Source of the DNA: Sphingobacterium thalpophilum
Lineage (GTDB): Bacteria > Bacteroidota > Bacteroidia > Flavobacteriales > Flavobacteriaceae
Direction: 5' to 3'
Assembly (NCBI GenBank): GCA_943328865.2
Contig: CALQBR020000066.1
Coordinates: 1 to 7,062, forward strand
Length of the DNA: 7,062 nucleotides
Shown here: positions 1-5,715 of the stretch, piece after piece
How the letters are laid out: every line of letters begins with the position of its first letter
Numbering within the stretch: position 1 is the stretch's first letter
The notes under the pieces: model-generated
The model's input: the letters and a program-made list of their open reading frames with translations, nothing else
What the model was told of the DNA's origin: nothing
Database searches by the model: none
Translations under genes and position numbers: made by a program

Positions 1-545
1 ATTTTATCAGGATTGTCAAAACTACCACTGTGAATATCTGAAATATGGGTAACGGTAAACCCATCAAATGCATCTGGTAAATCAGGAAAAAAAATGCGCT
101 GCTTGATGACTTTGTAATTGTACCTTCCCTCAACAATACCATAAATTAAAGATAAAAAAGGAACGGCAGCCAATCCTAATCCAATCTGGCTCACAAATTT
201 CCGTCTGGAAGTAAAAAAGGCATCGGTATTGCTATTGGTCATAAAATAATTAAAAGAACCCAATCCGATTCTAAAAATATCTTCTCCAAGAAGTACCAAA
301 GTCAAAACTAATTTTGGAATGTAAACCAAAAGCACCAAGCCCATGGTATTCATCGTTTGTTTGGTTTGTCCTACAGAACGATCAAATTGCATAAAGGAAT
401 ACACAATAAAAACAACAAGAAGTACGCTGATAAACTGGTAGGAAACCAAAACTGATTTTAACTTGACCAAAGTCTTTAAGGCTTGAAAAGCATAAAATTC
501 TACCAAGACAAGCACAAGGCTAAGCAATAGGAATCTAAAACCCAT
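1..545 (-). CDS. Membrane-anchored calcineurin-like metallophosphoesterase (N-terminal part, truncated by window edge)
   Basis: The reading frame is open on the minus strand from ATG at 545 to base 1, giving 181 residues with no stop; the rest lies outside the window. Three hydrophobic segments are visible (about residues 4-20, 35-52 and 68-87), then a fourth at about 120-136 directly after a twin-arginine-like SRRKFVS at 113-119. The sequence then reaches THISDIHSG at 167-174, whose D170-x-H172 is the first metal-binding motif of calcineurin-like phosphoesterases. This layout resembles YkuE/YaeI-type phosphoesterases (COG1408-like), where the catalytic domain faces outward from the membrane; that placement is inference here. 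The remaining metal ligands (GD, GNH and GH motifs) are beyond the edge, so activity and substrate cannot be judged. The ATG at 545 was chosen because the hydrophobic segment begins at once after it. The gene is divergent from polA, with no sign of functional linkage. Confidence 0.85.
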   Translation of the reverse strand, partial: MGFRFLLLSLVLVLVEFYAFQALKTLVKLKSVLVSYQFISVLLVVFIVYSFMQFDRSVGQTKQTMNTMGLVLLVYIPKLVLTLVLLGEDIFRIGLGSFNYFMTNSNTDAFFTSRRKFVSQIGLGLAAVPFLSLIYGIVEGRYNYKVIKQRIFFPDLPDAFDGFTVTHISDIHSGSFDNPDK

Positions 546-678
546 TTGGATAATTTTTTAAGCAAAATAACAAACTAATGAATCAAAACCGATGGATATT
601 AATTAAAATTTAACTCAATAAGTAGACTTTAGATTACGAATGATTAATTTTACCCATTCCTAATTCACAATTAAAATT
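546..678. promoter_or_regulatory. Divergent intergenic region between the phosphoesterase gene and polA
   Basis: This AT-rich gap must hold the promoters of both divergent genes. The best -7-like match on the plus strand is TAATTTTA at 645-652, which fits TAnnTTTG at all but the last base, but no convincing TTG lies about 19 bp upstream. On the minus strand no properly spaced TTTG/TAnnTTTG pair was found. No Shine-Dalgarno sequence precedes the polA start; the bases just before it are A/T-rich (ATTAAAATT), as is usual for Flavobacteriia. The promoter assignment is weak. Confidence 0.3.
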
Positions 679-3519
679 ATGTCCGCTCAAAAACGATTGT
701 TTCTTCTCGATGCTTACGCCTTAATCTTTCGTGGTTATTATGCTTTTATAAAAAACCCTAGAATCAATTCTAAAGGAATGGATACTTCGGCCATTATGGG
801 TTTTATGAATTCGTTAATGGATGTCATCAAACGAGAAAAACCGGATCATTTGGCCGTGGCTTTTGATAATGGGGGAAGCGATTTAAGAAACGATATTTTC
901 CCCGAATACAAAGCCCATCGTGACGCAACGCCCGAAGCCATAAAAATTGCGGTTCCTTATATTCAGGAATTGTTAAAAGCGATGCACATTCCGATTATAG
1001 AAGTCAAAGGTTATGAAGCCGATGATTTAATTGGGACCATTGCCAAGCAAGCGGAGAAACAAAATTACCAAGTTTTTATGGTAACCCCGGACAAGGATTT
1101 TGCGCAATTGGTGTCTGAAAATATCTTTATGTACAAACCGGCCCGAATGGGTAACGGAATTGAAATTTGGGGAATTCCTGAAGTTTTGGCCAAATTCGAA
1201 ATTGAAAGACCGGATCAGGTTATTGATTTCTTAGGGATGATGGGTGATACGGCCGATAATATTCCGGGACTTCCTGGAGTGGGCGAAGTAACGGCGAAGA
1301 AATTACTGAAGGAATTTGGCACCATGGAAAACCTTTTGGCGAATACCGACAAGCTGAAAGGAAAAATGAAGGAGAATATTGAAGCCAATAAAGAAAAAGG
1401 ATTGCTCTCTAAGACCTTAGCGACTATTTTACTAGATTGTCCCGTAGTTTTTGACGAAACTGATTATGAGCTGTCTACGCCTGATGTAGAGAAAACCGAT
1501 GCCCTTTTTAATGAATTGGAATTTCGAAGAATGGCCGAACAATTTGATACGATATTCAAAAAAGGCGGCGCGACTCCAATCACCAGTTCAGTAGAGGAAG
1601 CCAAATTATACAAAAAACCACAACCAAAGAATGAAGACCAATTTGACCTTTTTGGAAGTGCTATTCCTGAAGATACTTCAGAAGAAACCCGTCATCAATA
1701 TTACCATTCATTAGAAAACACGGAACATTTTTATCAAATCATACAAGGGGATTTAGGCGTTAAATTATTGCTTCAAAATTTGCAAAATCAAACTTCCGTT
1801 TGTTTTGATACCGAAACCACCGGATTGGATGCTTTGCATGCCGAATTGGTTGGGATTTCATTTTCTTATGAAAAGGGAAAAGGGTTTTATGTTCCTTTCC
1901 CCGAAAATCAAGAAGAAGCCCAATTGCTAATCAATAAATTCATCCCTTTTTTCGAAAATGTAAACATTGAAAAAATAGGACAGAATTTAAAATATGACTT
2001 AAAAGTATTGTCTAATTACGGTATGGTGGTTAAAGGAAAATTGTTCGACACCATGATTGCACATTATCTGATTAACCCAGACATGCGCCATAATATGGAT
2101 ATTTTAGCTGAAACGTATTTAAAATACGCGCCAAAATCCATTGAAGCCCTAATTGGAAAGAAAGGAAAAAATCAAAGATCCATGCGAGAAGTGACATTGG
2201 AAGAGATTAAAGAATATGCAGTGGAAGATGCCGATGTGACTTTGCAACTCAAAGAAATCTTTACTTTAGAATTAGATCAAACAGAAACGAAGAAGCTATT
2301 TGATGAAATCGAAATGCCTTTGATGCCCGTGCTGGCCGACATGGAAAAGGAAGGGATTCGAGTAGATATCGACTTTTTAAAATCGCTATCCCATGATTTA
2401 GGAAATGACATCAAAGCGCTAGAAACCCTTATTTATGAAACGGCAGGGGAGCAATTCAATTTGGCTTCACCAAAGCAATTGGGGGATATTTTATTCGACA
2501 AATTAAAAATTGGAGGAGCCAAACAGAAGAAAACCAAAACAGGACAATATGCCACGGGTGAAGAAATATTAAGCTATTTGGCTAACGACCATCCTATTGT
2601 AAAAGCGATATTGGATTGGCGTCAGTTGGTTAAATTGCAAAATACCTATGTGGATGCGCTACCAAACCAAGTAGATTCTATTACGCATCGCATTCATACC
2701 GATTATATGCAAACGGTAGCTGCAACGGGTCGTTTGAGTTCTAACAATCCGAATTTGCAAAATATTCCTATTCGTACCGAAAGAGGGCGTCAAATCAGAA
2801 AAGCATTTGTGGCTCGTGATGAGAATTACACTTTGGTTTCTGCCGATTATTCGCAAATCGAATTGCGGATTATTGCAGCCTTGAGTGGGGAAGAAAATAT
2901 GATTCAATCCTTTTTGAATAATGAAGACATTCACAAAGCGACGGCCTCCAAAGTGTTTGATGTTCCTTTGGAAGAAGTTACACGGGAACAGCGAAGTCAT
3001 GCCAAGACGGTAAATTTTGGAATTATTTACGGGGTTTCTGCCTTCGGATTGAGCAATCAAACGTCGCTTTCTCGTGCCGAAAGTGCGGCATTGATAGAAG
3101 CCTATTACAAAACGTATCCCAGATTGAAATCGTACATTCAAGACCAAATTGAATTTGCTCGAGAAAATGGTTATGTGCAAACCATCTTAGGAAGAAGGCG
3201 TTATTTAAAAGACATCAACTCTCAAAACGCAATAGTTCGCGGCGGCGCAGAGCGTAATGCGGTAAATGCGCCTATACAAGGTAGTGCTGCAGATATCATC
3301 AAAATTGCAATGATCAATATTCATCAAAAGCTGATTGCTGGAAACTTGAAAAGTAAAATGTTGTTGCAAGTACATGATGAATTGGTTTTTGATGTGCATC
3401 ATTCGGAATTAGAAGCGATTCAGACGATGATCAAATACGAAATGGAAAATGCTTTTTCACTCGAAGTACCCTTAACGGTTGAAATTGGAGCTGGAAAAGA
3501 TTGGTTGGAAGCGCATTAA
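679..3519 (+). CDS. polA: DNA polymerase I with 5' nuclease, proofreading and polymerase domains
   Basis: At 946 residues this is slightly longer than E. coli Pol I (928) and covers all three domains. The 5'-3' nuclease (about 1-295) shows D11, the EADD acidic cluster at 113-116, D138/D140, and D190/D193 leading into the helix-hairpin-helix segment (about 193-210). A linker at about 296-345 contains QFDLF at 321-325. The 3'-5' exonuclease domain keeps all three motifs: D377/E379, N436/D440 and Y513/D517, so proofreading should be active, unlike in Taq or Bacillus Pol I. The polymerase has motif A with D723 and E728, motif B with R772, K776, F780 and Y784, and motif C HDE at 899-901. F780 matches the E. 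coli F762 position linked to discrimination against dideoxynucleotides. Its role is Okazaki-fragment processing and repair gap filling in the cytoplasm. ATG 679 fits the conserved N-terminus. It seems monocistronic; no clear terminator follows. Confidence 0.98.
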   Translation: MSAQKRLFLLDAYALIFRGYYAFIKNPRINSKGMDTSAIMGFMNSLMDVIKREKPDHLAVAFDNGGSDLRNDIFPEYKAHRDATPEAIKIAVPYIQELLKAMHIPIIEVKGYEADDLIGTIAKQAEKQNYQVFMVTPDKDFAQLVSENIFMYKPARMGNGIEIWGIPEVLAKFEIERPDQVIDFLGMMGDTADNIPGLPGVGEVTAKKLLKEFGTMENLLANTDKLKGKMKENIEANKEKGLLSKTLATILLDCPVVFDETDYELSTPDVEKTDALFNELEFRRMAEQFDTIFKKGGATPITSSVEEAKLYKKPQPKNEDQFDLFGSAIPEDTSEETRHQYYHSLENTEHFYQIIQGDLGVKLLLQNLQNQTSVCFDTETTGLDALHAELVGISFSYEKGKGFYVPFPENQEEAQLLINKFIPFFENVNIEKIGQNLKYDLKVLSNYGMVVKGKLFDTMIAHYLINPDMRHNMDILAETYLKYAPKSIEALIGKKGKNQRSMREVTLEEIKEYAVEDADVTLQLKEIFTLELDQTETKKLFDEIEMPLMPVLADMEKEGIRVDIDFLKSLSHDLGNDIKALETLIYETAGEQFNLASPKQLGDILFDKLKIGGAKQKKTKTGQYATGEEILSYLANDHPIVKAILDWRQLVKLQNTYVDALPNQVDSITHRIHTDYMQTVAATGRLSSNNPNLQNIPIRTERGRQIRKAFVARDENYTLVSADYSQIELRIIAALSGEENMIQSFLNNEDIHKATASKVFDVPLEEVTREQRSHAKTVNFGIIYGVSAFGLSNQTSLSRAESAALIEAYYKTYPRLKSYIQDQIEFARENGYVQTILGRRRYLKDINSQNAIVRGGAERNAVNAPIQGSAADIIKIAMINIHQKLIAGNLKSKMLLQVHDELVFDVHHSELEAIQTMIKYEMENAFSLEVPLTVEIGAGKDWLEAH

Positions 3520-3586
3520 AGGATTTTAATTATCTCAAGGTTTTTGGAATATAAAAGAGGTAATTAATTCTTACAACGTTTTTTAG

Positions 3587-3623
3587 ACTTTTTACTTTAG
3601 GACTTTTAAACTTTCGACTTACC
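3587..3623. repeat. Degenerate ACTT repeat cluster, 7-8 bp period
   Basis: Five ACTT cores start at 3587, 3594, 3602, 3610 and 3617, giving spacings of 7, 8, 8 and 7 bp. Four of the five cores continue as ACTTT. The cluster lies in the polA-rplM gap, about 70 bp upstream of the rplM -33 element, so it is probably not transcribed from that promoter. Function is unknown. It could be decayed slipped-strand repeat DNA or a dispersed intergenic element. Confidence 0.5.
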
Positions 3624-3692
3624 TATTAGGATATTAATTTTCAACAAAATAGAATTCAGCATGCCTTCCTTTAAAATAATCTTATTCAGGTA

Positions 3693-3723
3693 TTTGTATT
3701 TAAAATAAATATTTGTACTTTTG
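3693..3723 (+). promoter_or_regulatory. Bacteroidota-type promoter of rplM-rpsI
   Basis: TTTG at 3693-3696 is followed after exactly 19 bp by TACTTTTG at 3716-3723, a perfect match to the Bacteroidota consensus TTTG/TAnnTTTG recognised by the primary sigma factor of this phylum. Transcription would begin around 3728-3731, giving a leader of roughly 36-40 nt before the rplM start codon. The perfect match fits a strongly expressed ribosomal-protein operon. Confidence 0.85.
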
Positions 3724-3726
3724 CGA

Positions 3727-3740
3727 CCCCTTTATTGGGG
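3727..3740 (+). promoter_or_regulatory. Short GC hairpin at the predicted 5' end of the rplM transcript
   Basis: CCCC at 3727-3730 and GGGG at 3737-3740 form a 4-bp stem around the loop TTTATT. It stands out because its flanks are almost wholly A/T. It sits right at the predicted transcription start, so the left arm may be only partly transcribed. It could act as a 5' stabilising stem, as part of an r-protein feedback leader, or as an initial-transcription element; the sequence alone does not decide. Confidence 0.4.
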
Positions 3741-3766
3741 ATGGAATGTTTAATTAAAATAATATT

Positions 3767-4222
3767 ATGGACGCATTAAGCTACAAGACACAATCTGCAA
3801 GCAAAGCCACTACTACAAAAGAGTGGATTGTTGTAGATGCTGATGGTCATAACTTAGGTCGTCTTGCTTCAAAAGTCGCTATGATTTTGAGAGGTAAGTA
3901 CAAGCCAAGTTACACACCACACGTGGACTGCGGAGATAACGTAATTGTTATCAACTCAGAAAAAATCAACCTTACCGGTACTAAAATGGACGACAAAATT
4001 TACATGCGTCACACAGGGTATCCAGGAGGACAAAGAACTTTAACTGCTAAAGTATTGCAAAGCAAAAACCCAGCTTTACTAGTAGAAAAAGCAGTGAAAG
4101 GGATGTTGCCTAAAAACAAATTAGGAGCAGAACTTTTCAGAAATTTAAATGTTGTTGTAGGATCTGAGCACAAACAAGGCGCTCAAAAACCTAAAACAGT
4201 TAACCTTAACGATCTTAAGTAA
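3767..4222 (+). CDS. rplM: Large ribosomal subunit protein L13 (uL13)
   Basis: The 151-residue product is a complete L13, a primary 23S rRNA-binding protein of the 50S subunit. After a lysine/threonine-rich N-terminal stretch of 19 residues comes the conserved WIVVDADGHNLGRLAS (20-35), then LRGKYKPSYTPHVDCGD (41-57) and the family signature from KGMLPKNKLG (111-120) to the VVGSEHKQGAQKP segment (130-142). It is about nine residues longer than the E. coli protein, mostly at the N-terminus. The start at 3767 leaves an A/T-rich initiation region with no Shine-Dalgarno sequence. It is the first gene after the perfect promoter at 3693-3723, and its stop codon overlaps the rpsI start in TAATG. In E. 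coli, L13 represses its own operon; whether it does so here is not shown. Confidence 0.98.
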   Translation: MDALSYKTQSASKATTTKEWIVVDADGHNLGRLASKVAMILRGKYKPSYTPHVDCGDNVIVINSEKINLTGTKMDDKIYMRHTGYPGGQRTLTAKVLQSKNPALLVEKAVKGMLPKNKLGAELFRNLNVVVGSEHKQGAQKPKTVNLNDLK

Positions 4223-4608
4223 TGGGAGTTATTCACAAAATCGGTAGAAGAAAAACCGCTGTTGCACGTGTTTATGTTTCAGAAGGAACAGGAGTTATCG
4301 TGGTAAACAAAAAACCTTTCGCAACTTATTTCCCAACAGCTACTTTACAGTACAAAGTATTACAAGCAATGTCTTTAACAGACAATGTAAACAACTTTGA
4401 CGTTAAAGTAAACGTATACGGAGGTGGTTCTACAGGACAAGCAGAAGCTGTAAGAATGGCAATTGCAAGAGTTATGTGTGAAGTTGGCGAAGGAAACAGA
4501 GCTATACTTAAACCAGAAGGTTTATTAACAAGAGATCCAAGAATGGTTGAACGTAAGAAATTCGGTCAGAAGAAAGCTCGTAAGAGATTCCAATTCTCTA
4601 AACGTTAA
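4222..4608 (+). CDS. rpsI: Small ribosomal subunit protein S9 (uS9)
   Basis: The 128-residue product is full-length S9, a 30S head protein. It starts with the typical MGVIHKIGRRKTAVARVYV, carries the family signature GGGSTGQAEAVRMAIARVM (67-85) and LLTRDPRMVERKK (101-113), and ends in the basic tail KARKRFQFSKR, whose last arginine contacts P-site tRNA in the known structures. The start ATG shares its A with the last base of the rplM stop codon (TAATG), a one-base overlap that suggests translational coupling by termination-reinitiation. There is no separate ribosome binding site. The rplM-rpsI pair is a widely conserved operon. Confidence 0.98.
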   Translation: MGVIHKIGRRKTAVARVYVSEGTGVIVVNKKPFATYFPTATLQYKVLQAMSLTDNVNNFDVKVNVYGGGSTGQAEAVRMAIARVMCEVGEGNRAILKPEGLLTRDPRMVERKKFGQKKARKRFQFSKR

Positions 4609-4617
4609 TATTTACCT

Positions 4618-4639
4618 GTCTTGTTCTATTGGACAAGAC
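4618..4639 (+). terminator. Hairpin after rpsI, possible terminator or attenuator
   Basis: GTCTTGT (4618-4624) pairs with ACAAGAC (4633-4639); a G-U pair and a C-G pair extend the stem to 9 bp around the tetraloop TATT. It starts 10 bp after the rpsI stop. The downstream sequence is T-rich but broken by C and A (TTCATTATTATT), so this is not a classic intrinsic terminator. It may partly stop or protect the rplM-rpsI transcript, leaving some readthrough into rpsB. Confidence 0.45.
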
Positions 4640-4670
4640 TTCATTATTATTGAATTTAAAAACAATGTTG

Positions 4671-4701
4671 TTGTTGCCTACTGAGGTAGGAATTAGTTTA
4701 G
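4671..4701 (+). promoter_or_regulatory. Candidate promoter of rpsB-tsf
   Basis: TAGTTTAG at 4694-4701 matches TAnnTTTG at all but one fixed position, with TTG at 4671-4673 (20-bp spacer) or at 4674-4676 (17-bp spacer). A small inverted repeat, CCTAC/GTAGG (4677-4690, loop TGAG), lies inside the spacer. A competing candidate is TATTATTG at 4645-4652 with TTG at 4621-4623. Either would give rpsB a leader of roughly 95 to 145 nt. Neither match is as good as the rplM promoter. Confidence 0.35.
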
Positions 4702-4725
4702 CATCTAAATGAAGCCAACGCAAAA

Positions 4726-4760
4726 AGCTAACAGCTATAAGCTGAGAGCAATAAGCTAAA
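4726..4760. repeat. Heptanucleotide repeat array (AGCTNNN x5) in the rpsB leader
   Basis: AGCT occurs at 4726, 4733, 4740 and 4754, and AGCA at 4747, so five units follow at an exact 7-bp period. The last three bases of each unit vary but are mostly A/T. Because AGCT is self-complementary, neighbouring units can pair: CAGCT (4732-4736) and AGCTG (4740-4744) form a 5-bp stem with a 3-nt loop. An AGCC unit at 4713 with a 13-bp offset may be a decayed extension. The array ends 41 bp before the rpsB start and would be in its 5' leader if the candidate promoters are right. Confidence 0.65.
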
Positions 4761-4801
4761 AAGGAACATTGCTAATCAACAGAACGTAAACTAGTAAAAA
4801 A

Positions 4802-5581
4802 ATGTCAAACAAAGTAGAAGTAAAAGAATTACTAGAAGCAGGTGTTCACTTCGGACACATGACTAGAAAATGGGATCCAAACATGGCCCCTTACATTTAT
4901 ATGGAACGTAATGGAATTCACATTATCAATCTATATAAAACTGCCGCAAAAATCGAAGAAGCTAATGAAGCTCTGAAAAAAATCGCGGCATCAGGTAGAA
5001 AAATATTATTCGTTGCTACCAAAAAACAAGCCAAAGACATCGTTGCTGAAAAAGCAAAAGCGGCAAACATGCCTTACATCACTGAAAGATGGCCTGGTGG
5101 AATGCTAACTAACTTCGTAACTATCCGTAAAGCTGTTAAAAAAATGGCTACTATTGATAAAATGAAGAAAGATGGTACTTTCATGACCCTTTCTAAGAAA
5201 GAGCGCTTGCAAGTTGATCGTCTTCGTGCTAAATTAGAGAAAAACTTAGGTTCAATCGCAGATATGTCTAGACTTCCTGCTGCATTGTTCGTAGTTGACA
5301 TCAAAGCTGAACACATCGCAATAAAAGAAGCTCAAAAATTAAACATTCCAGTTTTCGCTATGGTGGATACCAATTCAGACCCAAGAGAGGTTGAATATGT
5401 AATTCCAGCTAACGATGATGCTTCTAAATCAATTGATAAAATTTTAACTTTAGTAACTGCTGCCGTTATTGACGGTCTTGCGAACAGAACTTCAGAAAAA
5501 GAAGTAGAAGCTGCAACTCCAGCAGAAACTGTTGAAGCAGCTCCTGCAACAGAAGCGGTAGAAACTAAAACTGAAGAATAA
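4802..5581 (+). CDS. rpsB: Small ribosomal subunit protein S2 (uS2)
   Basis: The 259-residue product is S2, a late-assembling 30S protein located between the head and body. It shows the N-terminal LLEAGVHFGHMTRKWDPNM (10-28), the first signature around ERWPGGMLTNFVTIRK (95-110), the coiled-coil region (about 115-155), and the second signature around PVFAMVDTNSDP (183-194) with the IPANDDA segment at 201-207. After about residue 230 comes an acidic, Ala/Glu-rich tail to 259, made of degenerate nine-residue units starting VEAA, VEAA and VET at 235, 244 and 253; it is likely disordered. The start follows an A-rich stretch (GTAAAAAA) without a Shine-Dalgarno sequence. It is followed by tsf, the usual partner in bacteria. 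In E. coli S2 represses rpsB-tsf; a similar control here is possible but not demonstrated. Confidence 0.98.
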   Translation: MSNKVEVKELLEAGVHFGHMTRKWDPNMAPYIYMERNGIHIINLYKTAAKIEEANEALKKIAASGRKILFVATKKQAKDIVAEKAKAANMPYITERWPGGMLTNFVTIRKAVKKMATIDKMKKDGTFMTLSKKERLQVDRLRAKLEKNLGSIADMSRLPAALFVVDIKAEHIAIKEAQKLNIPVFAMVDTNSDPREVEYVIPANDDASKSIDKILTLVTAAVIDGLANRTSEKEVEAATPAETVEAAPATEAVETKTEE

Positions 5582-5591
5582 ATAAACATTT

Positions 5592-5686
5592 AAATTCCAA
5601 TTTAAAGTCCTAACTCTCCATCAAATTAGAAACACTATGTTGATAATTTATTAAAACCGAGAACTAGTATTTTAATATTGGAATTT
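5592..5686 (+). repeat. Perfect 10-bp inverted repeat bracketing most of the rpsB-tsf spacer
   Basis: AAATTCCAAT at 5592-5601 and its exact reverse complement ATTGGAATTT at 5677-5686 are separated by 75 bp. In RNA they could close a long-range stem across most of the spacer between the rpsB stop and the tsf start. Between them no gene, strong promoter or terminator is evident. The arms are AT-rich, so chance is possible. Confidence 0.45.
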
Positions 5687-5713
5687 TTAATTTTAACGCA
5701 TTAAAATTTAAAA
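5684..5713 (+). promoter_or_regulatory. AU hairpin at the tsf translation start
   Basis: AATTTTAA (5689-5696) pairs with TTAAAATT (5701-5708) around the loop CGCA. Past one T-T mismatch, four more A-U pairs extend the stem to 5684-5713, just before the ATG at 5716. It would occupy part of the A-rich stretch that substitutes for a Shine-Dalgarno sequence. All stem pairs are A-U, so stability is low and the role is uncertain. Confidence 0.35.
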
Positions 5714-5715
5714 AA

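Noticed and set aside
2659..3180. 173-codon open frame on the minus strand inside polA
   Set aside because: It lies antisense to the conserved polymerase motifs A and B, resembles no known family, and is explained by the codon pattern of polA.
3205..3402. 65-codon minus-strand frame inside polA
   Set aside because: Antisense to the conserved C-terminal polymerase region, with no recognisable protein features.
5074..5589. Two minus-strand open frames (5074-5316 and 5332-5589) opposite rpsB
   Set aside because: Both mirror the S2 coding sequence; the Ala/Ser/Val-rich second one reflects the reverse of the acidic S2 tail.
5640..5673. Possible tsf promoter, TTG at 5640-5642 and TAGTATTT at 5665-5672
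   Set aside because: The -7 element lacks the TTTG core and the spacer is 22 bp; readthrough from rpsB is simpler.
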